Source: Margaritispora aquatica | Taxonomy: Eukaryota > Ascomycota > Leotiomycetes > Helotiales > Discinellaceae | Reading direction: 5' to 3' | DNA: 64,000 nucleotides | NCBI GenBank assembly: GCA_007644065.1 | Contig: VJWN01000022.1 | Location: forward strand, 372,001 to 436,000 | In this document: positions 11,798-21,910 of the stretch, piece after piece | Layout of the letters: the number at the start of each line of letters is the position of its first letter | Position numbering within the stretch: the first letter of the stretch is position 1 | Notes under the pieces: model-generated | The model's database searches: none | What the model saw: only the letters and a program-made list of their open reading frames with translations | Told to the model about the DNA's origin: nothing | Position numbers and translations under genes: made by a program

Positions 11798-14762
11798 CAG
11801 AGTGGCCAGTAAGCAAGCTAGCTAATCAGCGAGCCTATAAGCTACGCTAAGAAGCCTATTAGCTTAAGATTTAATTTATATCAGCAAGTTAGCGTAGTTT
11901 TCTTACGTTAATATACTAACTTATAAGCTAGAGCTATTAATTTTAAAGATTTCGAAGTTATAAATTAATGTTTTTAAGGAAGTATATAGATCTAGTATTT
12001 TTAAATGTTCGTTATATAATCGAAATAAAGCTTTGTTATTAGCCTAATTCTTGATTCTACTACTTTATTCTACCTTCGCCCTTTAGCTAGATATAATATT
12101 TGTCCTTGTATTATGATTATTTACTCTTTTACTAGTTCTACTCTTTATACGCTATAGCTTCTAACAACGAGATTATTGTTCTTAAATTAAATACTAATCG
12201 TGAAATCTCCTTTACGCTATCTATATCATTATCTAAAACTCTTCTTAACGCGTTTAGTCGCCTTATAGGTACTAAGGCCTAAAATAAGCTTATCTAGGAT
12301 ACGTGTAAAAGAGTTAAACTAATATAGAACGATAATTATAACCCTTTTAAGACGCTAAAAAAAATACTACCTTTGATCTATTTACTGTTTACGACTAGAG
12401 AACCGCTATATAACGATAAATTACTAATTTAGAAGCGTTTTCCTACGAAGTATACACTTGTTAGTACGACGAAAAAGCCTAGGACATCGTAGGTATAGTA
12501 CCTTAGATATACCCTTAACGATAATACGTGTAAAGATACTATAGTCTAGGCCTATAAGATATATAAAAGCTTTGAAACCGATGTTTACGTAGAGATACTA
12601 ACTTTAAACTTAATTAGGTTATTACGATACTATGTTTTCGAAAGGTAAAAGATAGTACTTTAATATAGGGACTCTTCGAAACGTCGAAAAGTACTTTCTT
12701 GTTATACACTACCTTAACTAAGATAGGGATATTTAGAGAGCACTCTACGAAGGTATTTCTATACAAGCTTCTAGAGTTATAGATAGTGATTATAAACGTG
12801 TTATTCTATTCTAATAGCTCGAATTTAAGTATACTTTTCTAGAATAGATAATTTATAATAATATTAAGTAAAGGAAAGTATCTTCGCTACGGCTACTACG
12901 TCTCTTTAAAATCGCTAATATCGATATATCTAAAGCTCTTCTAACCTTATACACTACTGTTAGTACTTAGGTCTATAAGATGTTTAAGCATTTTAAACTA
13001 TAGATTATTAAGGAGATTAGAGTTATAAAGTTAAGAATCTCTATATTATTTAATAGATAAGGGTCGAAAAGAGAGAAAATTAGTGTAATTAGAGTAGTAG
13101 TACATTTTATTAACAAGTACTATAAAAACGTTACCCGATTAATTAACCTCCCTAGCCTTCTAGATTACGGTAAGTTAAGAGTAGGTAAGAGTACTCTTAT
13201 AGCTTAATTTATTCTATTAATTATATTAGATCAATATATAGTTATTCTCCCTCTACTTAAACGTTTTAGTATCACTATAGATAATCTTAGTTACTTCGTT
13301 CTCGACAATGTATCTAATAATAATACTACTCTTGTAGAGCTTAGCTACGCTATAGGTTTTGATCCTATATTAAAACGGCTTTGTTATATAGGCTATATCA
13401 TTAATCTTATCGTAGGTACATATCTCTTTAGCTAAGATAAAGCGTCATTTAGTATTAAATACAAGAAGGTAGGTGCTCCTGATCGTAGAGAGCTATAGAG
13501 AAAACAGGGTGTTTTAGGAAAGCTACATAATATAGTTACGTACATTATAGTATCTAGAAAACGATCGGATATATTTTGTTTACTAGAATCTCTTAACGAA
13601 AGCGTTATAGAAGGTAAGATCTAGTAGCTCGTTCTTGACGGAGGTATTAGATAGAACGTATCTTATTCTATGATTCGTAGAGCGTTAGAGCTTCGAATCG
13701 CGATTAATAAGTATTAGCGCCTCCTTTAAAATTCTATAGATAACCTTAATATTGAAGTAGTTACAAACGACCTTCTTATAGACGACGATTAGGATATATT
13801 ATAGATTATTAGAGATTAGCTTAATCTTCTATTCTATCTAACGAAGGGCCTAGAAGGTAATATAGATCTATAAGAAGATATATCTAGATTATCGTATAGT
13901 ATATTGTAGGAGGTACTTCCTATATTTAATATTATCCTCGATCATTTCGAAAAGCTCGAAACTAAGTTAAAGGTAGACGCTTTCAATTACTACGTAAGTA
14001 TTTAAAACTTAATTATATACGTGTAGAATATAGTAAATAAATAGTATTTAAAAACAGACAACTCGATCGTATAGCTAGGTACTATTGTACTATATCCTTA
14101 GTAGAAATAGGTATATTTTAAAGAGAAATAGATAGGTATAGTAAGGAGGTATATCTAAACTAGGAAGTCTACGTTACGTTCTTTCTAGGAGAAAGACTAC
14201 AAAGGGCCTATTTAAAGTAGAGCTTAAGTCGCTCCTATAATTATATCGTAATCAAAGCTTTCGTTCTTAGACTAGGAACTTAACAAAAGAGCTCCTTATA
14301 GTACTATATAAGTAGTACCTATACTATTAGATTAGAGAGATTAACTCTATTTCTATCTCGAAGAGCCTCTAATTAGTTATATTCTAGTCTTCGAATACTA
14401 GAAATCAAGAGAAGTACACTAGTCTAAGCTTACAAAAATAGCTTTCGACTACCTTTCTATACCTACTATAAGCGCTAAATACGAACGAGTATTCTCTTCT
14501 TACGCTAAGATTACTACACTAGAGAGCTCTCGTTTATTACAAGATATACTATAGCATTAGGAAGTACTAAAAAACTAGTAGTAGCGAGGTACTATTAAGA
14601 TGTTAACTACGTGGAATACGGTATAATTAGATATATAGCTTCGCTAATAGCGAGCTTATAAGCTATTGTAAGTAAGTTAGCGAAGATTCTCAATCATATT
14701 AGCAAGTAAGCTATGTATCTGCCTCGCTGATTAGCTGACTGACTGACTTATTGGCTACACTG
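11798..14762 (+). mobile_element. RIP-degraded hAT DNA transposon
   Basis: A 2,965-bp element. Its ends are imperfect inverted repeats beginning CAGAGTGGCCAGTAAG at the left, and CAGTGTAGCCAATAAG on the complement at the right; both run into a shared CTAATCAGCGAG block. The 8-bp direct repeat ATTGACAG at 11790-11797 and 14763-14770 is the expected hAT target duplication. The inside is very AT-rich, with CpA/TpG largely converted to TpA/TpA, typical of RIP. On the plus strand near 14447-14560 a readable segment (SIPTISAKYERVFSS) matches the conserved C-terminal dimerisation region of hAT transposases. The frame has many stops, so it cannot encode a transposase. The 475-bp element at 45634 belongs to the same family. 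Confidence 0.9.
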
Positions 14763-14770
14763 ATTGACAG

Positions 14771-15000
14771 GTGCAGAGCGACCAACCATACCCCTTGAAA
14801 CCAAGAATACTATCTCTGACGAGCCTCGTGCTATCGTGCCAGGGACGGAGATTACCTAAATTATCACCAGTAAATATACGCATCCGATATGGAGCTGTGT
14901 AACGATCCCCAAGAATCCCTCGATCACAGATCACTTAACTTGCAAATCCCTTATCCACGGCAGCCATAATAATTACTGAAGTTACAGCACCTGAAGGTGA
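14771..15000. other. Flank between hAT element and truncated knottin-like gene
   Basis: 230 bp of normal base composition. No start codon with a signal sequence is found for the downstream cysteine-rich frame. Confidence 0.4.
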
Positions 15001-15280
15001 AAAGAGAACTATAGGAGTCCAAATTCTCTTCTCGGGACTACGATTGCTGTTCCTGCTCCATCTCCAGAACGTGCTTTGAGTAGCAAAGACAAAGTCTTTG
15101 AGATTAATGATGCAGCGAAAATATGTGTTGGAGCAGGTGGTAAGACTTGCTCTGTTCCTCTCTGCAGTGTATTTGTCTGTCCAAGGAGCTTTCTAACTAA
15201 AGATTATCGTAGCTGTCTACATTTGTCGTTGGGACTGCTGCTCCCAAATGTTTCATCCAATGCTGTGTGTGTGTATTTGA
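15001..15280 (+). pseudogene. Possible fourth knottin-like gene, 5'-truncated
   Basis: A frame open from 15001 has a hydrophobic SLLGTTIAVPAPSPE stretch, resembling the end of a signal peptide, then one Cys (15124-15126). Four codons plus one base later comes a GTAAGA donor (15140). That is the intron position and phase of the three knottin genes. The intron can end at 15212 (CGTAG), with a perfect CTAAC branch site. Exon 2 (15213-15280) gives Cys, CC, Cys and Cys, so six cysteines spaced C-x8-C-x3-CC-x8-C-x-C. The order matches the family but the spacing differs. No ATG is available in frame, so the 5' end seems lost or diverged. The hAT insertion lies about 230 bp upstream. A chance resemblance remains possible. 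Confidence 0.4.
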
Positions 15281-16563
15281 ATCATAGCTTGCATGATTGG
15301 ATTGCTTTTGGTAAATAACCCCCTTCATTCTTTAACTCTCTAGCAGAGTTAGATTTAGTAAAATATCAATCCTCTGCTTGTTGTTAGCTATGCTTTTGTA
15401 AAGTACGAAGTGAGTGGGAATTGGAATTCTATTGTACAGCTGCATTCTGAATGTAGCAAGGATTTACTTTGACGGTCAAGCATTGGTACTGGCACTCGCC
15501 TGTGAAATTTACTTTAATTTAAGTAAATAATGGAAATTAGATTCATTTTTCTTCAAAAATAATTATATAATACGATTTCATCAGTGATCAGTGTTGCTTT
15601 CAATTGGTAATTTGACATAGTCTGTTGGGAACAGTTTTTCCACGCATGGAGTTATGAAGATTATGTTTTTTTTGCATGTGTCTTCGGTAAGATAGGGTTT
15701 ATATAGTCGACTTCTATCATGCTGATGTAATTGTCCGATAGAATTAACAGTTTAATGTATCTGACCAAGTAGTCAGCTTCAAGTGCTGCTACAGCTACAA
15801 GGTTTCGCTTAATCGTGCTGGCTATACGGAGGATACCAAACCTGCGAATAATTTCAATTTCGAAAACTGAGTGTCGAGAGCTGAAAATAAACCGGAAGAT
15901 TTGAGGAAAAGGCGGAGTTGCTCGTGGTCTCGTGGTTATTCTCATAGGTCTTCAGATATGAAGGGCTGTAGCACAGACAACTTCAGACCTTCGGCTTAAA
16001 AAAAGGGCATTCTCTACTTTGTCTGATTTCTGGACAGAGTGGATGCTTCTTATTCTAGCTGATGATACCGCTAATGGGGTCCCCAGTGCGACTAGGCACG
16101 CAGAGGTAGGTATAGCAAAATAAGATTTCCTCTTCGCCAAACAAAAGCACATGAACACCATAGAATCACTCTGATTACTATTATCTAACCGTCACTAGAC
16201 TGCGACTAATCTCTCGGTCTGTCGAAGATTTTGCTCGTTTCCGAGCTCTTATGTATTACCCGTAACGTGACTTTTCGGACGTGACTAGCAGCCGAGAGAG
16301 GCCCTTGAGCGGAGCCGAAGCCAACACACCGCCGACCGGTTGGTGCCAAGCCTCCAATCCCTTCCCCTGCAGAGACCAGCAACTTCAACAGAATGTGCCG
16401 GCTTATTTTCTGCTCTACGATGACGCCTAAAATTTATTAATAATGAAATACCAGTCGCCATCCTCAAGACTTTTGGGAAACAGGTTTTCATCGCTTACAC
16501 TTTCACCACAACATAATTTGTAGGCACTTTGACGTGCCCAGTTTCAAAAGAAAAGAATTCAAC
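15281..16563. other. Intergenic region
   Basis: About 1.3 kb. Minus-strand open frames at 15661-16161 have unlikely composition and no domain. Nothing else was recognised. Confidence 0.4.
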
Positions 16564-18122
16564 ATGATACAGCTAGAAACTCCCTTGCTTCGTTATGGGC
16601 TATTTGGACTGGCTGTTTTATTCGGTATCAGAATTGCGCAGGTAAATTCAGACATAAAAACCAGTTACATCTCGCTAATACAAATCAGACCATTAAACAA
16701 GGGCTGTGTGGTCCATTGAGTAGCATCCCGTGTCCTTTTTTGAACAAATTCACGTCCCTGCCTCGATTTTGGGCACTCGTGCGAAGACGTCAAGTCCATT
16801 ACATTCAATCCTTGCATGAGAAGTATGGACCAGTTGTCCTCGTGTCACCGGATTTCATCTCGTTCACCTCACCAGAAGCCATGAAGAGTATCCACAAAGT
16901 TGGCTCTGAATTCAGGAAAGGTCCTTTCTACGAGAAGCTGCAGCTATCCGGGACCCTGGTTTGCTTGATAGATATCAAAGAGCATGCTGCGAGAAGGAAA
17001 TATTTTTCTAAGGCATTCTCTATGGTAAATCTGCTGGAGTGGGAGAGTGTCATCAAGAAGCATGTCAGGAATGCTATCAAGGGTATGAGTGTTGCCGGTA
17101 TTAGTGGAGAGGCAGTCAATATTCTTCCTCGCTTAAGTCAGATGGCTAGTGGGGTGATTGGAGAGCTTGTGCTTGGTGAGGAAGACGTAAGATTTTCGTT
17201 GTTGTCGTTATATCTTCTCTACTGACTTTGATAGGCTAGAATTGTCCAAAGTATTCAAAACGAGCTGATAGTTCCAGCTGGCGAGGTCTCATTGAGTATT
17301 CCATGGTATCTGAAGGGGATTTCGCCCACTCTTATCAGCATGTTCCTCAAGCACACAAACCGGAACTCCAAGAAACTTACACCAGAACATTTTGAGAAGA
17401 AGCAGACAATGCTAACGAGAGTTCTCGACGATGGCTGCCCACTTTCCGACGAAGCGCTCGTGCGAGAAGCGAAGGCGTTCATTGTTGCCGGGACAGATAC
17501 CACATCCATCACAGCCACATATCTGATATGGCAAGTATTGAAACACCCTTTGGTCAGGCAGTTCCTGATCGCCGAGCTTGAAAGTCTTGGTGAAGATTTC
17601 TCCATTTCCAATGTTCAAGGTTTGAAGTATCTGCACTGCGTTATCAATGAGACATTGAGATTGAATGGATCTGTATCCAGCAGCTTACCACGTATCGTTC
17701 CAAAGGGTGGCAAAGCGATCGGCGGCTATTTCATTCCAGAAGAGACGCTCATCTCGACTCAAACTTTTACCATGCATCGGAATCCGGAGATTTTTGAGGA
17801 TCCGTGGAGTTTCAAGCCGGAGAGATGGGAGAATCCAACAACAGCAATGAAGGGTGCATTTATGCCTTTTGGTATTGGATCAAGAGGTGAGTTAGAATGG
17901 ATTTGAGTTGAAAGGTTGTGATAGAGTCTCGGCTGATGATGAACAGGATGTATTGGATTACACTTGGCGCAGATGGAGCTGGCTCTCGTGGCTGCGATGT
18001 TTTTCCGCGAGTTTCCTAATGCTAAAGTGTCGCAGGTGACAAGAGATGAAGAAATGATCGCTGAAGATATGTTCATCTTAACTCCGAGAGGGCACAGATG
18101 TATGGTCATTCCCAAGTGCTGA
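16564..18122 (+). CDS. Cytochrome P450 monooxygenase (microsomal, fungal)
   Basis: Four exons (16564-16641, 16689-17186, 17235-17886, 17947-18122) encode 467 residues, a normal to slightly short P450. An N-terminal membrane anchor (residues about 8-25) is followed by a proline-rich hinge (PLSSIPCPF). The I-helix oxygen-activating motif is AGTDTT. The K-helix ExxR is ETLR, the PERF-type motif is FKPERW, and the heme loop FGIGSRGCIG contains the axial Cys; the third intron splits this loop just before that Cys. All catalytic signatures are present, so it should be a heme-thiolate monooxygenase on the ER membrane needing NADPH-P450 reductase. The substrate cannot be told. No polyketide or peptide synthetase lies nearby, so a secondary-metabolite cluster is not supported. 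Confidence 0.9.
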
Positions 18123-18366
18123 AATCGTCCTGAATTTTTTGGCTTCCACATATCAAAAGGATCAATTAAAGCAAAACTCTCCACTTCTCTACGTTGGATA
18201 TCCCAAAATCTTTTAACACATCTCAATTTGCACTACTACCACCTTGCTGTTCTCGGTCTCGCTTGGCCCGATCAAGCAACTTGAAATACGATTCGAATTT
18301 GCCTTCCCGTCGAAGCTCTGGACTGTTGGTTAGCCTTTGTGCTTTAAGTTTGGCTCAAAGATTGCT

Positions 18367-19171
18367 TCAAAAAGCATTCGATCGGCAATTTCTGCTGAGA
18401 AGGGAAGCAGTTGTGTACTGACCGTCATCTCTCAGGTTGCGTTCCCTCTCTAGCTCGGCATCTTCTTCCAACTCCTCCTTGGTGAGATAACCTAGGTTAG
18501 GAAAGGACTCTTCCTTTTCCGCTATTCTGATATCCACATCTAGCACCCGCTTCTTACGTCTGAGCGGAAAGATTGTCTCCGGTTCGGTCCTCATGCACGG
18601 ACAATCTGCGTATTTGCCTCCTTCCGTCTCCAACTATTTCGAATCAGTGATAATACAATTTCTTACAAGTTTCACAACATACCCCAATGCATGTAGACAT
18701 CAAATGAGTTTCACCACGGACAAATTCCGTAGCAGGACCTCCGCAGTTATCGCAAAATGGTGTGAATTCTCCTAATGGGCAGTCATCTTCTCCTTCCGTG
18801 GGCAATTCTTGACTTGCCGTATCAGCGCTAGTAGTATTTTCCTCCGCAGTATCTTTTGTTTTATCTGCGACTGTGTCACTTGCTTGTGAGTTGCACTTTA
18901 GATAATATGTTGTGGATAATTTCTGTCCAAACACTGTCTGATCTAAATGAACCCGAAAGTCTACTCCCAAGAGTAGAGGCTTGTGAACCAAGGATGATCT
19001 ATGACTGCAGTCAGAAACAGTCACGTCTTCGAGCTCTTGGGAAGGGATTAATATTTCTGATGTGCTGATGGGCCGGAGCGCTTCAGGATAAAGCAAGATA
19101 TTTCCACTCATTCGCGAGGTAAACGATCCTGTCATCCTAAAGGCTTGAACGAGTTGTGTAATGAATTTCAT
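18367..19171 (-). CDS. Hypothetical protein with a CxxC zinc-ribbon-like motif
   Basis: Two exons (19171-18683 and 18633-18367) encode about 251 residues. The 49-nt intron has donor GTATGT and acceptor AATAG and keeps frame. Near residue 145 a CDNCGG segment, followed by another Cys and a DCPC segment early in exon 2, suggests metal binding. A stretch rich in T, E, S and D (residues about 105-135) looks disordered. The C-terminal part is strongly charged (EELEEDAELERER). There is no signal peptide or membrane helix. The gene is convergent with the P450 at 16564, ending 244 bp from it. I do not recognise the family. Confidence 0.6.
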
Positions 19172-19468
19172 TCTAAAAGGTTAAGCCTAGCACGGGCGAT
19201 GATAGTGATAAAGAATAAATATACGCTTCTTTCTCGAAAGATCGGGATAACTTAAGGTACCCCGCACTGTGCCATGATCACGCATAATGCCTCATGTGAC
19301 GAACACGCTCCATCTCCCTACCTACTTACCTAACCAAGATAAGTATTCATAGAGGACTAAATAATTGCACAATGATGTATTTCATTTGAGGAAATGTGAG
19401 CATTTGGTTGTTTTGGACCCTGAGAAAGGATCTTCAATTCTCCTAGAGTCGGGGGTACTCTGGACTCC

Positions 19469-20626
19469 TCATTTTGTAATGTCTGTATATCGCATAAACT
19501 TGCCCGCCTTCGCATCATCCTCTGACTTGGGTCTTTTAGGGTTATATCGGGGTAGCGTGTATTTGCGGTCGGCAAGTATTGCAAAGAACCCAAGCATACC
19601 TGCAAGCGTCATTAACGGAACGCAATAGAGTGCAAAAGAGTCTTACTGTAATTGTCTGCGTTGGTGACACTTTCCGCTGCTGAGAGCTTCAGAATATTAT
19701 CCCACCCATAACCACCCGTATCTCTGACATCAATTCTCCCATACTTGTTGATGTGGGTGAACTGTCATAGAACGAGTCAGTTGGTTGCGTATGGTGTTTC
19801 AAATTCACGAACCTCATGAAGAATAGTGTAAGCTACAAGTTCTTCAAAATGTTCGGCTTTCATTGTTCTCAAATCTCTTTCTTGTACATCGAGCATTAGT
19901 GATGGTGCGCGCACTGCGACAGGAGCTGTAAACGTGGAATCACAAATCTAGATAGTTTAATATCAGTCTGCATCACTAAGGATCTCCTCAGCTTACAGTG
20001 ATAACAACTCGATCAGTTGGCTGACCAGCACGCGGATCAGGCACATTGTTTTTATCTGGTAGCGGCTCGCTAGCTAGTCTGCGGGATGTGTATCCGTATG
20101 CGCTGTTTGATGCCTTACAAGGCGGAGGCTGTGGTCGAATCATGAGGTTATCACTGTCGATCCAGCTGTTTGTAGATGATTTTATCCATCTTTTATCTTC
20201 GACTGTTAGCATTAAGTTCTGAGCGAACGATTTAAGCCTACCGTTGTCACAGTATATTCGCACTGTGGATTTGTGTCTGTCAATCAAGCTCTGCCACGAT
20301 ATAACTCCAGAATATAGACCTGTTAATGAGTTAATTCTGGGACTTTCGATGAGGTATTCTAGTTGACCATTAACAAAGTCATAATCAGTTTGGCCCCTTT
20401 TTACTTTGAAGATACGTTGTATCACAGCTGCAAAGTCTGTGTCTGTGTCACTATTCATTCGTTCATTCGCTCGTTTTGCCATCGTGAAAGCCTCAGCCAG
20501 ATAGCTAGACCACCTTGGATTATTCTCGCATGATACATCAACCCAATATGTCGCATCTGGAGCAGCCGAACATCTGATGGAGAACAAAACAATAGAAGTA
20601 AAAATTGCTGTAATAACGGATAGCAT
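19469..20626 (-). CDS. Secreted M35-like (Asp-zincin) metalloprotease
   Basis: Four exons (20626-19997, 19947-19813, 19761-19647, 19599-19469) encode 336 residues. The ATG at 20626 begins a clear signal peptide (MLSVITAIF..., cleavage after SAA); an ATG at 20704 in the same frame would hide it. Exon 2 ends in His-Glu and exon 3 begins Phe-Thr-His, so splicing creates the zinc motif HEFTH (residues 254-258). An Asp in RDTGGYG (about residue 269) stands where M35 and lysine-specific endopeptidases carry the GTxDxxYG third ligand, and NADNY follows as in deuterolysins. This supports an active secreted zinc endopeptidase. The N-terminal 200 residues resemble fungal secreted hypotheticals starting ATYWVD. 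It is divergent from the chitinase-module gene, whose product also has an SYWVD segment. Confidence 0.82.
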
Positions 20627-21909
20627 GTTTGATGGAAATTCGCAAAATGTTAAAGGAAGGATTGAAATATTGATGTCCGATGATATTTGTGAAAATTGTA
20701 CCAAGAAGCGTGTCTCTACACTTATAGAACATCGCCTTAGATGAGATTTTGTCTCATTTATTCAACAGTTGACAGTTGCGAATGAATAAGATGTGCTCAA
20801 AAGCTATTTCCGCTCATCAAACGAGCCCTAGAATGGGATATAAATAGGTAGATGTTCTATCAAATCATAGATACCGATTATATCATTAACTAACAGTAGG
20901 CGACATCTAGGTCAGCAAAGTCTAGTCTGTCATATTACTCAACTTTTGCTGCACACTTTGTTGCTTGTAACAGCTTACAGCTGGGGGCCACGGTCATTTT
21001 CCAACAATTTAGGGTCCAAGGAGTTGTATGTCCTGAACAGCAATGTTAAAGTATGTTCGCAAATAAGTACATGTCGGCGATTATGAAGTCTCTTCGACGA
21101 AAAAAGATAATCACGCATCAATGGACAGCATTATGTAACCACAAGGCAATCAATGTGCTTGTGCTTTTAGAAATAGGCACATATTCAGTTGGTTGTGTTG
21201 TCTGTTCCAACGTGACCCAAGGGTGGACCGTTTCAGATCACGACCCCAAGGTAACCTGAGGTATTTTAGGTGGGGCGGTGCTCTCCACAATATCCAACAA
21301 CCTCCAACCCCATTGAGTGCTTTCGGTTGTGTTGGCGAGCTGACTCCACATCATCTTAGATACAGCTTTCGCTTAACGCCTTTAAATTGTTGCGTATTCC
21401 AATGCATATCTCTTTATATTGTGATGTTGATTGGTAGACCTTCATGAATGACCGAGGTGGATTGTTGGACTCACTTTGAGGCCCTCCAAGCACAAGACAT
21501 TTGATTGATGATGTAGGATGTATTCTGGGCTCACTTCAAAGGATACTCGTTGAAAGTATCCGGTCCGTCAACATCTCACTCGTCCCAAAGCAATGGCCCA
21601 CAGAATTACTACAGGAAAGATCAACGCCCGTGTTTGCAAAGTCAACCAGATTGAGTCAAGGTTGCAGTGCAACTCTGAAGCACACCTGACTTGGAGACTA
21701 TTTCCGTTCTGCTGCTCGACTTCCAAATCTTGGGGTCCGGAATCTACACTGGATGCAACGCTATTTGTGGATTCTGGGGAGGATTTAGAGGCAAAGAAGT
21801 CACCTGAAGCACATATATCTCTGTCACAAAGAAGCAGAAGATGTGAATATTTCCAGATGTGCTATGTCTGGTTAGCCTGGTAAGATTCAAGGTTACTCAA
21901 TATTACCGT
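20627..21909. other. Divergent intergenic region
   Basis: About 1.3 kb between two divergently transcribed secreted-protein genes. Small open frames at 21053-21883 have no recognised domain. A decayed 5' part of the downstream gene may be hidden here, but no GH18 catalytic motif (DGxDxDxE-like) was seen. Confidence 0.4.
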
Positions 21910-21910
21910 C

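Noticed and set aside
15661..16161. Two minus-strand frames before the first P450
   Set aside because: Composition and lack of splice links or domains suggest chance frames.
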